Assembly (NCBI GenBank): GCA_050696075.1
Contig: JBOGUF010000142.1
Coordinates: 208,508-272,507, forward strand
DNA: 64,000 bases
Direction: 5' to 3'
From: JBOGUF01 sp050696075
GTDB taxonomy: Bacteria; Chloroflexota; Chloroflexia; Thermomicrobiales; UBA6265
Shown: piece by piece, positions 1 through 8,438 of the stretch
Position numbering within the stretch: the first letter of the stretch is position 1
Layout of the letters: each line of letters begins with the position of its first letter
Notes under the pieces: model-generated
The model's database searches: none
What the model was told of the DNA's origin: nothing
Seen by the model: only the letters and a program-made list of their open reading frames with translations
Position numbers and translations under genes: made by a program

Positions 1-563
1 AAGTCATCCCAACTCCAATCATTGGTCGGCAACGGGACGTCGTTGTCCTGGAACATGTCGCGATTGTAGTAAACCACCAGGCTGGAGATGTTCTGCGGCA
101 TGCAGACCAGTTCGCCGCCGCGGTATCGGAACGCATCCAAGGGCAACTGATAGAAGTCTTCGGCGGCGATCGCCTCGCTCGCTTCCAGATATGGCCCAAC
201 CGGCTCAAGCGCCCCGCGCGCCGCGTATTGCCCGAAGGTGCGGAAGTTGATGAGAAAGATGTCGGGCGGGTCCCCGCCGGCGAATGACGTCGCGACCTTC
301 GTGTAATAGTCCACCTGGCTCGGCGTGTACGTTGCCCGCACGTCGATGTCAGGACGGACCTCCCGAAACTCAGAAATGAGCCGTTGGTAGGCCGCTTCCT
401 CCGCTGGATCCCCCCAAAACGCGAAACTGATCTCGGTCGAGTCTTGAGCAGACGCCCGATCGACGCTGTATCCAATGCCGAGCGACGACAGAACAAGGAG
501 CACTCCCAATAGGACGTTGTGCACTCGTCCCTTTCGCGTGCCTCCTTTCAAGAATGTAGACAT
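1..563 (-). CDS. ABC transporter extracellular solute-binding protein (sugar type), C-terminus missing at window edge
   Basis: This is the N-terminal 187 residues of a family 1 solute-binding lipoprotein-like protein; the gene runs off the left edge. The ATG at 563 is preceded by an AGGGAG ribosome site. Residues 1-38 form a secretion signal: basic start, hydrophobic core LLGVLLVLSSLG, and an ASA-Q cleavage site. There is no lipobox Cys, so anchoring is unclear. After it come motifs typical of sugar ABC binding proteins: ISFAFWGDPAE, YYTKVATSFAGGDPPDIFLIN, and a central VVYYNRDMF segment. It should deliver a carbohydrate to an ABC permease outside this window. Nothing here identifies the ligand. 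Confidence 0.85.
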   Translation of the reverse strand, partial: MSTFLKGGTRKGRVHNVLLGVLLVLSSLGIGYSVDRASAQDSTEISFAFWGDPAEEAAYQRLISEFREVRPDIDVRATYTPSQVDYYTKVATSFAGGDPPDIFLINFRTFGQYAARGALEPVGPYLEASEAIAAEDFYQLPLDAFRYRGGELVCMPQNISSLVVYYNRDMFQDNDVPLPTNDWSWDD

Positions 564-689
564 CGGTTCGCTCCCTGATTACTCTCTTTCGCTCGGCAGT
601 CCCAGGCGCGCCAATAGCATAACCGAGGGTCCCTCATATGCATCTACGTGCAACGGTTTCGAGGAGCCTGCTTGATTGCCCAACCGCGT

Positions 690-719
690 TTGACGCTCGC
701 ATTCCCACCCACGTATACT
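690..719 (+). promoter_or_regulatory. sigma70-type promoter of tRNA-Ala
   Basis: TTGACG at 690-695 and TATACT at 714-719 are separated by 18 bp, and the tRNA starts 15 bp after the -10 box. The same TTGACG/TATACT type recurs before other tRNA genes in the window. Confidence 0.6.
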
Positions 720-734
720 CCTCTTGTCGACCGT

Positions 735-810
<76 letters not shown>

Positions 811-817
811 CGACGAC

Positions 818-849
818 ACATCCGGCCTCTCGGCCGGATGTTGCGTTTT
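818..849 (+). terminator. intrinsic terminator after tRNA-Ala
   Basis: ACATCCGGCC (818-827) pairs perfectly with GGCCGGATGT (832-841) across a TCTC loop, followed by TGCGTTTT. It lies 8 bp after the tRNA and before the convergent end of ftsH. Confidence 0.8.
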
Positions 850-930
850 CAGCGACAGATCGGAAATGGGGGTGCGGCGGACGCCGCGCCCCGTCTCTGA
901 CTTTGTGACTCAGAATCGGCCAGCGGCCGC

Positions 931-2907
931 TCAGTCTGCTGGCTGCGGACGTAGCTGACCGGTTCCCGCCGGCGGCATCTCGCGATCGAGTCGATCCGTG
1001 ACCGGATGCTCCGCCACCACGCCCGGCATCTCTTGCGCCCGCGTGGCCGATCGTCCGGAAGGCGGCCCGACGAGATCCGGCGCCGGCCGCGGAGAATCGA
1101 AGAGCGCTTCCAAGTCCTCGCTCTCGATGGTTTCGTTCGCGATCAGAAGCTCGGCAATACTTTCCAGTTTGTCGAAGTGCTCCGTGAGGACATCACGCGC
1201 GCGCAAATGCGCGGTGTCGATCAGTGTGCGAATCTCTTGATCGATTTGGTAAGCGACCTCGTCGCTATAGTTCCGCTGTTCGCTGATCTCGCGTCCGAGG
1301 AAAACCAACTCGTCCTTCTTGCCAAACGCCAGCGGCCCGAGATTCGCGCTCATGCCGAACTCGGTCACCATGCGACGGGCCACCATGGTCGCTCGCTCGA
1401 TGTCGTTGGCCGCGCCAGTCGATTGCTCCTCGAAGACGAGCGACTCGGCGACGTGCCCCGCCATAAAGACAGCCAGCTCGTCCTCGAACTGCCGTTTGGT
1501 CTTGAAGAGCCGGTCTTCGTCCGGCACAACACGGGTGTAACCACCCATCATACCCCGTGCGACGATGGAAACTTTTCGCACGGGATCCGAATGAGGCAGC
1601 ATGCGAGCAACCAGTGCATGCCCGGCTTCGTGATAGGCCGTCATCATTCGTTCGCGCTCGGAAATGACCCGGCTCTTCCGCTGAGGACCAGCGATGACCC
1701 GATCGATCGCCTCGGTGAGCTCGTCGCGACCGACCGTCTTTTTGTTGCGGCGCGCGGCCAAAATCGCCGCCTCGTTGACCAGGTTCTCCAGGTCAGCACC
1801 GGTAAATCCTGGGGTCTGCCGGGCCAAGTTCTCGACGATGACGTCCTCTTCGAGCGGCTTGCCCCGCGCGTGAACTTCCAGAATTGAACGCCGTCCCTGG
1901 ATGTCAGGCCGATCCAGAATCACCTGACGATCGAAGCGTCCGGGCCGTAGCAAGGCGGGGTCGAGGACATCCGGTCGATTGGTGGCGGCAATGACGATGA
2001 CGTTGGTGCTGCTATCGAAGCCGTCCATCTCGACCAGGATCTGATTCAACGTCTGCTCGCGCTCGTCGTGGCTGCCGCCGAGTCCGGCGCCACGCTGCCG
2101 GCCAACCGCGTCGATCTCGTCGACGAAGACGATACAGGGTGCGCTCTTTTTCGCCTGATCGAAGAGGTCGCGGACACGGCTCGCCCCGACGCCAACGAAC
2201 ATCTCGACGAACTCTGAACCAGAGATGCTGAAGAACGGCACTCCCGCCTCGCCGGCGACGGCGCGCGAAATGAGCGTCTTTCCGGTGCCCGGCGGACCAA
2301 CGAGTAGGACGCCGCGCGGAATGCGGGCGCCGAGGGCCTGGAACTTGTCGGGATACTTCAGGAATTCGACGACCTCGGCCAACTCCTCTTTCGCCTCGTC
2401 GACTCCCGCAACGTCCGAAAACGTGACCGTCGGCCTGTTCCCGGTGAAAAGGCGCGCTCGGCTCTTGCCGAAGGAGATCGCCTGGTTGTTGCTGCCCTGT
2501 GCCTGCCGCATCATGAAGACGAAGATACCGATGAGGAAAAGCGTCGGCAGGATGAAGGTCAGGGCGCTGAGCCAGCTTCCCCACCGGCTTGCTTCCTTGA
2601 TCTCGATCTCGACGGCGTCGAGCGCGATGTCGTAGCGATCCATCGCCTCAAGCAAGTTAGTGTCGGGCGGCAGGATAGTGCGCGCCTCCGCGAGGTCGTC
2701 CGCCTCGTAGATCACCCGAATCTTGTCGCTGTCTTGCGCTTGTTCGAGTTTCTGAACGTCTCCGGCTTTGATCTCCTCGACGACGGCGCTAAAGTCCTTC
2801 GTCTGCGTCGAGTCGTCGCCGTTTACCACGATGAACCAGAGCGCTATGACCGCGACGATGAGGATGACCCATACGACGCTGCTTCGAAACCGCTTCAAAT
2901 CGCCCAT
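931..2907 (-). CDS. ftsH: ATP-dependent zinc metalloprotease FtsH
   Basis: Membrane-bound AAA+ protease (658 aa) that degrades misfolded membrane proteins and short-lived regulators. Two membrane segments lie at about 10-28 and 112-132, with an extracytoplasmic domain between them. The AAA module has Walker A GPPGTGKT (204-211), Walker B VFVDEID (about 260-266) and a second region of homology ending in RPGRFD (321-326). The zinc site HEAGH is at 426-430, followed by a peptidase M41 domain. A Pro-rich tail of about 40 residues follows the family core. GGGAGG sits 7 bases before the ATG. It is the last gene of the leftward tilS-hpt-ftsH cluster, an order seen in many bacteria. Confidence 0.97.
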   Translation of the reverse strand: MGDLKRFRSSVVWVILIVAVIALWFIVVNGDDSTQTKDFSAVVEEIKAGDVQKLEQAQDSDKIRVIYEADDLAEARTILPPDTNLLEAMDRYDIALDAVEIEIKEASRWGSWLSALTFILPTLFLIGIFVFMMRQAQGSNNQAISFGKSRARLFTGNRPTVTFSDVAGVDEAKEELAEVVEFLKYPDKFQALGARIPRGVLLVGPPGTGKTLISRAVAGEAGVPFFSISGSEFVEMFVGVGASRVRDLFDQAKKSAPCIVFVDEIDAVGRQRGAGLGGSHDEREQTLNQILVEMDGFDSSTNVIVIAATNRPDVLDPALLRPGRFDRQVILDRPDIQGRRSILEVHARGKPLEEDVIVENLARQTPGFTGADLENLVNEAAILAARRNKKTVGRDELTEAIDRVIAGPQRKSRVISERERMMTAYHEAGHALVARMLPHSDPVRKVSIVARGMMGGYTRVVPDEDRLFKTKRQFEDELAVFMAGHVAESLVFEEQSTGAANDIERATMVARRMVTEFGMSANLGPLAFGKKDELVFLGREISEQRNYSDEVAYQIDQEIRTLIDTAHLRARDVLTEHFDKLESIAELLIANETIESEDLEALFDSPRPAPDLVGPPSGRSATRAQEMPGVVAEHPVTDRLDREMPPAGTGQLRPQPAD

Positions 2908-2996
2908 TCGGAATCCTCCCGCAGCCTACGGGCCCAACTCTTAGTCGCGCCCGCTCGGTGAGGCCTGGCGACGTGCCTGAGAGTATAGCATCGCGC

Positions 2997-3557
2997 CTAT
3001 TTCCCAGAAATTACCGAGGGATCTAGCACCGCGACATACGGCAAATTTCTGTACTGCCCAGCGTAGTCCAATCCATAGCCAACGACGAATTCGTCTGGAA
3101 TCGCAAACCCGACCATGTCGACTTGAACGTCGATCGCGCTCGGCTTTTCCTTCTTTAGCAGTGCCACCACGTGGATGTCCCGCGGGTTCCGCCTCTTAAG
3201 CACGTCGAGTAGGTACTGCAAGGTCAAGCCGCTATCGACGATGTCTTCCACGACGAGGATACGACGCCCCTCAATCTCCTCGTTGAGGTCCTTGAGAATG
3301 CGCACAATGCCGGAGGTCCGCGTGCTTGCGCCGTAGCTCGACACCGCCATGAAGTCGATTGCGACCGGTACCGACATCGCCCGCATCAGATCCGCCATGA
3401 AAGTCACCGCGCCGGTTAATACGCCGACCATCAACGGCGGCTCGCCCGGAAAAAGCTCGTCGATCTCGCGCGCGAGCTCCTTGATCCGTCGCCGGATCGC
3501 CTCTTCCTCGATCAAGACACGGGCAACCCCTTCGGCTCGACGCTCAATCGTCTGCAC
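2997..3557 (-). CDS. hpt: Hypoxanthine phosphoribosyltransferase
   Basis: Purine salvage enzyme that converts hypoxanthine or guanine plus PRPP to IMP or GMP in the cytosol. The PRPP-binding loop ILVVEDIVDSGLTL is clear, and the N-terminal half has the family segment LMVGVLTGAVTFMADLMR. I chose the GTG at 3557 (186 aa, the usual family length) because AAGGGGAG lies 5 bases upstream. An in-frame ATG at 3623 would add 22 residues with no family match. It sits 89 bp upstream of ftsH and about 100 bp downstream of tilS on the same strand. Confidence 0.95.
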   Translation of the reverse strand: MQTIERRAEGVARVLIEEEAIRRRIKELAREIDELFPGEPPLMVGVLTGAVTFMADLMRAMSVPVAIDFMAVSSYGASTRTSGIVRILKDLNEEIEGRRILVVEDIVDSGLTLQYLLDVLKRRNPRDIHVVALLKKEKPSAIDVQVDMVGFAIPDEFVVGYGLDYAGQYRNLPYVAVLDPSVISGK

Positions 3558-3661
3558 GCGGCTCCCCTTCCCCTCAATTCGCGACAACGACGCCCGTGTG
3601 AATGCGGTCGTCAGCATCAGCATCGAGCATGACCGATCGCGCTAATGCAATCAAGCGGCGA

Positions 3662-4741
3662 TCAGGACTCGACTTCGGAAACTGGCACGGTCGGACATTC
3701 GCCCACAATAAGTAGACCGTTGGCAACGCTGACACACAGTCCCCGTCCAACTTCGACCCGCCGATTTCGACGCGGTTGAACGATCATGCCAAACACGGCA
3801 TCGACTCGCTCAGCGCTCGGCTCGATTCGGTATGAGCTGAGCCATCGATGGATTACAGCGCGTACGAGCGCGGGATGCCATTGCTTGAACGTATCGATAA
3901 GCAGTCGTCTACCGCCCCGCGGCGCGAGATCAATCTCCGCGTCCACCGATTGTTGAAGGAAGTCGTCGACTTCGGCGGTAAGCCGAGCGTACCGCGCAAG
4001 CGCGGCTGTCGCACCCGGCGAAACCCGCTCCAAAACGGGTACGACCTCGCGCCGGATCGCGTTGCGGTGGAGTGTCGCGTCCGCGTTGCTTGGATCCTCG
4101 ATTGGTTCGATTTCGAGTTTCGCGGCGTAAGCACGCACCTCGACGCGGGATTCTTGAAGCAGTGGACGCCATACGCGCAAAGTGACCGTCGAATGCGAAT
4201 CGGCATGCTCCCACCACGGAACTGTCATGTCGACGAGGGCCGCCATCCCGCCCGCTCCATGTACGCCGCTTCCGCGAAGCAAATGGAGTAGAACCGTCTC
4301 AGCCTGGTCTGTTTGATGGTGGGCGAGGGCAATGGCCGCGCCATTCCTGTCCTGGACTTCCTCAGCAAAGATGCGATATCGCTCGCGCCGTGCCGCTTCC
4401 TCAATTCCAACGCCGACATGAGAAGCAATTCGTCCCTCGTCGACCCGTTTCACTCGACAGGCCAAGCCGAGGATGCTTGCAATCTCACGCGCTCGCTCGG
4501 CATCCTTGGCGGAGGTCTCACGCAGCCCATGATCGACATGCAGCAATTCAACGTTTGTTCCGTTGAGCGGCGCCACGCGTCTAAGAGCGGCGGCGAGCGC
4601 GAGGGAATCGGCGCCGCCGGAGTATCCGACGATGATGTGGCAGTCGGAGGGAAAACGTTCCTTGAGTCGAGCGAGCAGACGCTGCTCGAACCCATTATGG
4701 ACACCGACCCTGGCATCGGCGTCGCGTCTTCGACGGCTCAT
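3662..4741 (-). CDS. tilS: tRNA(Ile)-lysidine synthase TilS
   Basis: ATP-dependent enzyme that turns C34 of tRNA-Ile(CAU) into lysidine, so that the tRNA reads AUA as Ile. The N-type ATP pyrophosphatase loop GYSGGADSLALA is near residue 30. LLHVDHGLRE and the LAHHQTDQAETVLLHLLRG segment follow. The start is set at the ATG at 4741 (359 aa), because the frame upstream of it runs through the tRNA gene at 4772-4846 and cannot be coding. The protein is on the short side for TilS, with a small C-terminal domain. It heads the tilS-hpt-ftsH cluster, about 30 bp after a CAT-anticodon tRNA. Confidence 0.95.
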   Translation of the reverse strand: MSRRRRDADARVGVHNGFEQRLLARLKERFPSDCHIIVGYSGGADSLALAAALRRVAPLNGTNVELLHVDHGLRETSAKDAERAREIASILGLACRVKRVDEGRIASHVGVGIEEAARRERYRIFAEEVQDRNGAAIALAHHQTDQAETVLLHLLRGSGVHGAGGMAALVDMTVPWWEHADSHSTVTLRVWRPLLQESRVEVRAYAAKLEIEPIEDPSNADATLHRNAIRREVVPVLERVSPGATAALARYARLTAEVDDFLQQSVDAEIDLAPRGGRRLLIDTFKQWHPALVRAVIHRWLSSYRIEPSAERVDAVFGMIVQPRRNRRVEVGRGLCVSVANGLLIVGECPTVPVSEVES

Positions 4742-4771
4742 CGACCTATCATTTCCGAGGGAAACATCGAG

Positions 4772-4846
4772 TGGTGCCGACGGGTGGACTCGAACCACCG
4801 GCCAAGGGCTTATGAGTCCCTTGCTCTGCCTCTGAGCTACGTCGGC
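4772..4846 (-). tRNA. tRNA with CAT anticodon (elongator Met, or Ile2)
   Basis: The acceptor GCCGACG pairs with CGTCGGC. The anticodon arm is AGGGA-CTCATAA-GCCCT, giving anticodon CAT with an A-G mismatch closing the loop. The T arm holds GGTTCGAGTCC and CCA is encoded (4774 back to 4772). It lacks initiator features (the C1-A72 mismatch and three G-C pairs next to the loop), so it is elongator Met or the lysidine-modified Ile2. The first is the default call. The substrate enzyme gene tilS is directly downstream. Confidence 0.9.
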
Positions 4847-4866
4847 CCGCGTCGCGGACGCCCAAA

Positions 4867-4896
4867 AATATACCAATTCCTCCGATTGAGCGTCAA
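4867..4896 (-). promoter_or_regulatory. promoter of the CAT tRNA, possibly reading into tilS
   Basis: On the minus strand TTGACG (4896-4891) and TATATT (4872-4867) are 18 bp apart, and the tRNA begins 20 bp after the -10 box. No strong terminator is visible between the tRNA and tilS, so tilS-hpt-ftsH may share this promoter. Confidence 0.6.
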
Positions 4897-4972
4897 ACGA
4901 CCCGACGCCCCGATCCAGTGGATGCTAGACTCGAATTCGATTCGAAGCCCCATGGAGAATGTACGCCATCAC

Positions 4973-7279
4973 ATGAGCACGCCGCCTCTCGTCAGCGAAT
5001 CAAATGACCTGCTGGTCGGGCTCAATCCCGAGCAACAGCGCGCGGTCACGACGACCGAAGGTCCCGTCCTCGTCGTCGCCGGTCCGGGTTCGGGTAAGAC
5101 CAGGGTTCTCACCCACCGCATCGCCTACCTGATTCGCGAGCGGGGCGTCCTCGCCGACGAGGTCCTCGCGGTGACCTTCACCAACAAGGCCGCCAACGAG
5201 ATGCGCGCCCGCATCGCCAACTTGTTGGGCGCCGCATCGGTGACCGGTCTAGTGATGGGTACGTTTCATTCATTGGGAGTACGCATCCTCCGCCAGAACC
5301 CAGGAATGGTCGCCGACCGCGTCGGGATCATGCCCAACTTTCTGATCTACGACGACGCTGACCAGTTGACGGCGGTTAAGCAAGCGGTCCTAGCGGTCGA
5401 TCTCGACCCGAAACGGGTTGCTCCCCGGCGCATGCTCTCTCGCATCTCCGCGGCTAAGTCGCTGCTAGTCGGACCGGAAGAGTTCATCAACCAGGCCGAG
5501 ACCTACGACGACGAGGTGGTCGCCCGCGTCTATCGCGAGTACCAGCGCATTCTCGCAAAGGCCAACGCCGTCGACTTCGACGACCTGCTCAACCTGCCGA
5601 TCCGACTGTTCGACGCGGTCCCAAGCGTGCTCGAACGGTATCAAGACCGGTTTCGATACATCCTCGTCGACGAGTATCAGGACACGAATCGAGTTCAGTA
5701 CGTGCTTGTCTCAGCACTCTCCGACAAACACCGCAACCTCTTCGTGGTGGGCGATCCGGATCAGTCGATCTACGCCTGGAGGCAGGCCGATATCCGCAAC
5801 ATCCTCGACTTTGAACGGGACTATCCCGATGCCCAACAGATTCATCTCGAGCTCAACTACCGCTCGACGCAACGCATCGTTGCCACCGCCGATCGCGTCA
5901 TTCGCGACAACAAGCAGCGCATCGACCGCCGCCTGCGGACCGACAACGACGAGGGGACACGGGTCATGGTGCGCCTCCTCGCGGACCAGCGTCACGAGGC
6001 GCATTTCATCGTCGGTGAAATCCGGAGGTTGATGAACACGTCGGATGTCTCGGCTGAGGACGTCGCTGTGATGTACCGCACCACGGCCCAGAGCCGCGTC
6101 CTGGAAGAGGCGTTCCGTGTCAACGAGATTCCGTATCGCATCATCGGTGGCGTTCGCTTCTACGATCGCAAAGAGGTCAAAGACGTCCTGGCGGTCTTGC
6201 GATTGCTCTACAACGCGGCCGATGAGATCAGCCTGGATCGCATCATCGAAAATATGCCGATAGGTCGCGGACTTGGACCGAAGGCGCTCGATGCGATCCG
6301 CACATGGTCGACGCTCCACGGCCGTCCGCTGCTCGACGGCTTTGTCGCCATAGCGGAGCCGGCTCTCGAATCCGTTTCTACCCCCGCGCTGTCTGGCGCG
6401 GCCAAGGCTGCCGCCGCGCGACTCGGCGAGATCTTCGCTCAGCTTCGGCGCGTGCAACGCGACCTCAGTCTCACCGAGCTCTTCGATGTCATCGTGGAAC
6501 AGACCGGGTACAAGGATTCCTTCGACACCGAGAGCGAAGAGGAGATGCAGCGCTGGGCGAACGTGCTCGAGTTGCGATCCGACCTTGAGGCGTATGGGAT
6601 TGTGTCGCCCGACGAGGCCTTGGCGACTTATCTGGAGCAAGTTGCACTCATTGCGGATATCGACACCTTGAACAGCCAAGATCAGGGCAAGGTGACGTTG
6701 ATCACACTGCATTCCGCCAAGGGACTTGAGTTTCCGGTCGTTTTTATCGCCGGCGTTGAAGAGGGATTATTGCCGATCAGTCGCGCCGTGGAGACGGAGA
6801 TGATGGACCCCCTTCCATTAGAGGAGGAGCGGCGCCTCTTCTACGTCGGCATTACGCGCGCCGAGCACCTGCTGTATATCACCTTTGCTAGCTCCCGCAT
6901 GCTCTATGGACGAACGCAATTAAGCACGCCGTCGCGATTCCTCTCGGCGCTACCGGAGGATCACGTCTCCGGGCTCGATTCTGTGGCAAAGCTCACCCGG
7001 AGTTCGCGGCACTCCTCCCTTCAGGATCGCGTTCGTCAGGAGATCAGATCGAACTATAGCTGGGACCAGCGCGGCCGATCCGCCAGTCATCAAACCCCTC
7101 CTGTCCCAGCTCGCGCCTTCGGAAAAGGTCATCGGGTCTTCCACGCTAAGTTCGGCGAGGGACGCATCACCAACGTCGTCGAGCGCGCCGGCGATCAGGA
7201 GCTCGCGATTGAATTTATCCGCCATGGAAAGAAGGTCATTCTCGCCAGTTTTGGCAACCTGGACGTGATCGACGAATAA
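4973..7279 (+). CDS. pcrA: UvrD/PcrA-type ATP-dependent 3'-5' DNA helicase
   Basis: Superfamily 1A helicase (768 aa) for repair and replication fork maintenance. In order: Q motif LNPEQQRAV, Walker A GPGSGKTR, motif Ia TFTNKAANEM, motif II VDEYQDTN, motif III VVGDPDQSIYAWRQAD, motif IV LELNYRST, motif V TLHSAKGLEF and motif VI EERRLFYVGITRA. The C-terminus carries the PcrA-style Tudor-like module (VFHAKFGEGRITNV). The frame stays open far upstream through the tRNA and tilS on the other strand, which is not coding. The start is the ATG at 4973, giving the normal PcrA N-terminus. An ATG at 4952 adds 7 residues and cannot be excluded. Confidence 0.95.
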   Translation: MSTPPLVSESNDLLVGLNPEQQRAVTTTEGPVLVVAGPGSGKTRVLTHRIAYLIRERGVLADEVLAVTFTNKAANEMRARIANLLGAASVTGLVMGTFHSLGVRILRQNPGMVADRVGIMPNFLIYDDADQLTAVKQAVLAVDLDPKRVAPRRMLSRISAAKSLLVGPEEFINQAETYDDEVVARVYREYQRILAKANAVDFDDLLNLPIRLFDAVPSVLERYQDRFRYILVDEYQDTNRVQYVLVSALSDKHRNLFVVGDPDQSIYAWRQADIRNILDFERDYPDAQQIHLELNYRSTQRIVATADRVIRDNKQRIDRRLRTDNDEGTRVMVRLLADQRHEAHFIVGEIRRLMNTSDVSAEDVAVMYRTTAQSRVLEEAFRVNEIPYRIIGGVRFYDRKEVKDVLAVLRLLYNAADEISLDRIIENMPIGRGLGPKALDAIRTWSTLHGRPLLDGFVAIAEPALESVSTPALSGAAKAAAARLGEIFAQLRRVQRDLSLTELFDVIVEQTGYKDSFDTESEEEMQRWANVLELRSDLEAYGIVSPDEALATYLEQVALIADIDTLNSQDQGKVTLITLHSAKGLEFPVVFIAGVEEGLLPISRAVETEMMDPLPLEEERRLFYVGITRAEHLLYITFASSRMLYGRTQLSTPSRFLSALPEDHVSGLDSVAKLTRSSRHSSLQDRVRQEIRSNYSWDQRGRSASHQTPPVPARAFGKGHRVFHAKFGEGRITNVVERAGDQELAIEFIRHGKKVILASFGNLDVIDE

Positions 7280-7358
7280 GCACCACCCCAGACTGTCCGT
7301 ACACGTTGTACAATTGAGGAAACATCGATCGGGGATGCACACAAAAGGCGCGAGGCGC

Positions 7359-8399
7359 ATGCCACACGCATCGTCGATCAGAGTTGCGCTGGAAGCGATG
7401 GAGGACGATCTGCTGGCACCGCGCGCCAAACGGAGTCGCCTCGCGACGCGGCGTTTACCGGAAGACCCGTCGTCTATCCGAACCGAGTATCAACGCGACC
7501 GCGATCGGGTGATCCACTCGAAGAGCTTTCGGCGGCTGATGCACAAGACGCAGGTCTTCATTGCTCCCTCGGGGGATCACTACCGCACCCGCTTGACGCA
7601 CACGCTGGAAGTCACCCAGATCGCGCGCACGATCGGTCGCGCGCTACGATTGAATGAAGACCTTATCGAAGCGATTGGTCTTGGTCACGATCTCGGTCAC
7701 ACTCCCTTCGGTCACGCCGGAGAGATCGCGCTGGCTGATCTGCTGCCGGGCTTCCGGCACAATGAACAGAGTCTGCGCATCGTCGACTACCTCGAAAAGG
7801 GAGGCCGCGGTCTCAACCTGACGAACGACGCGCGCGATGGCATCCTGCGACATTCAAAGCCGGATGAGGAGATCACTGGCGACATCTCCGGCCGCCCGTC
7901 GTCACTCGAGGGTGAGGTCGTCAAGATCTCCGACGGCATTGCCTACATCAATCACGACCTCGACGACAGCATTCGGGCGGGAATCATCGAGGAGAACGAA
8001 TTGCCGCGTGCGGTACACGATATCCTTGGGACGACCCATGCCCGGCGGATTGACACACTTGTCCGCGACGTCGTCGCGCATTCTTCGGCCACCGATTCAT
8101 CGAGCAGCATCCAAATGTCGTCGGAAGTTCAACAAGCAGCGAATGAACTCCGCCGCTTTCTCTTTCAACGCGTCTACAATCCGCTCAATGAGCGACCAGA
8201 TACGCTTCGCGCGCAGCACGTTGTACGTGCCCTCTGCGCTCACTTTCTCGAGGACCCCGCGCGATTACCTGAGGAATCCCGACCGGACGACGGTGAAGTC
8301 CCGCAACGCGGCGTCGCGGACAATGTCGCCAGCATGACCGATCGTTTCGCACTCGAACTCTATCAGCGATTATTCGTTCCTCGATACTGGTCGGTCTGA
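7359..8399 (+). CDS. dgt: dGTPase-like HD-domain triphosphohydrolase
   Basis: Member of the deoxyguanosinetriphosphate triphosphohydrolase-like family, which hydrolyses dNTPs to the nucleoside and triphosphate. The HD metal ligands are visible as TRLTHTLEV, GLGHDLGHTPFGHAGE (the HD pair) and ISDGIAYINHDLDD (distal Asp). The N-terminal RDRDRVIHSKSFRRL segment is typical. From the ATG at 7359 it is 346 aa, matching the short type-2 group; starts at 7314 or 7335 are possible. It sits 79 bp after the helicase and 39 bp before dnaG. The dgt-dnaG pairing is common in Gram-positive-like genomes. Confidence 0.92.
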   Translation: MPHASSIRVALEAMEDDLLAPRAKRSRLATRRLPEDPSSIRTEYQRDRDRVIHSKSFRRLMHKTQVFIAPSGDHYRTRLTHTLEVTQIARTIGRALRLNEDLIEAIGLGHDLGHTPFGHAGEIALADLLPGFRHNEQSLRIVDYLEKGGRGLNLTNDARDGILRHSKPDEEITGDISGRPSSLEGEVVKISDGIAYINHDLDDSIRAGIIEENELPRAVHDILGTTHARRIDTLVRDVVAHSSATDSSSSIQMSSEVQQAANELRRFLFQRVYNPLNERPDTLRAQHVVRALCAHFLEDPARLPEESRPDDGEVPQRGVADNVASMTDRFALELYQRLFVPRYWSV

Positions 8400-8438
8400 A
8401 CGACGATACCGACCGAGTTCTAAAAGTTGGAGTAGCCA

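Noticed and set aside
1006..1887. 293-codon frame antisense to ftsH
   Set aside because: Shadow of ftsH with no domain or start signal.
4313..4972. Long N-terminal extension of the helicase frame
   Set aside because: It reads through tRNA(CAT) and antisense to tilS, and lacks any helicase similarity.
5711..6712. Long antisense open frame inside the helicase gene
   Set aside because: Mirror of the real gene caused by high GC codon bias; no ribosome site or recognisable domain.
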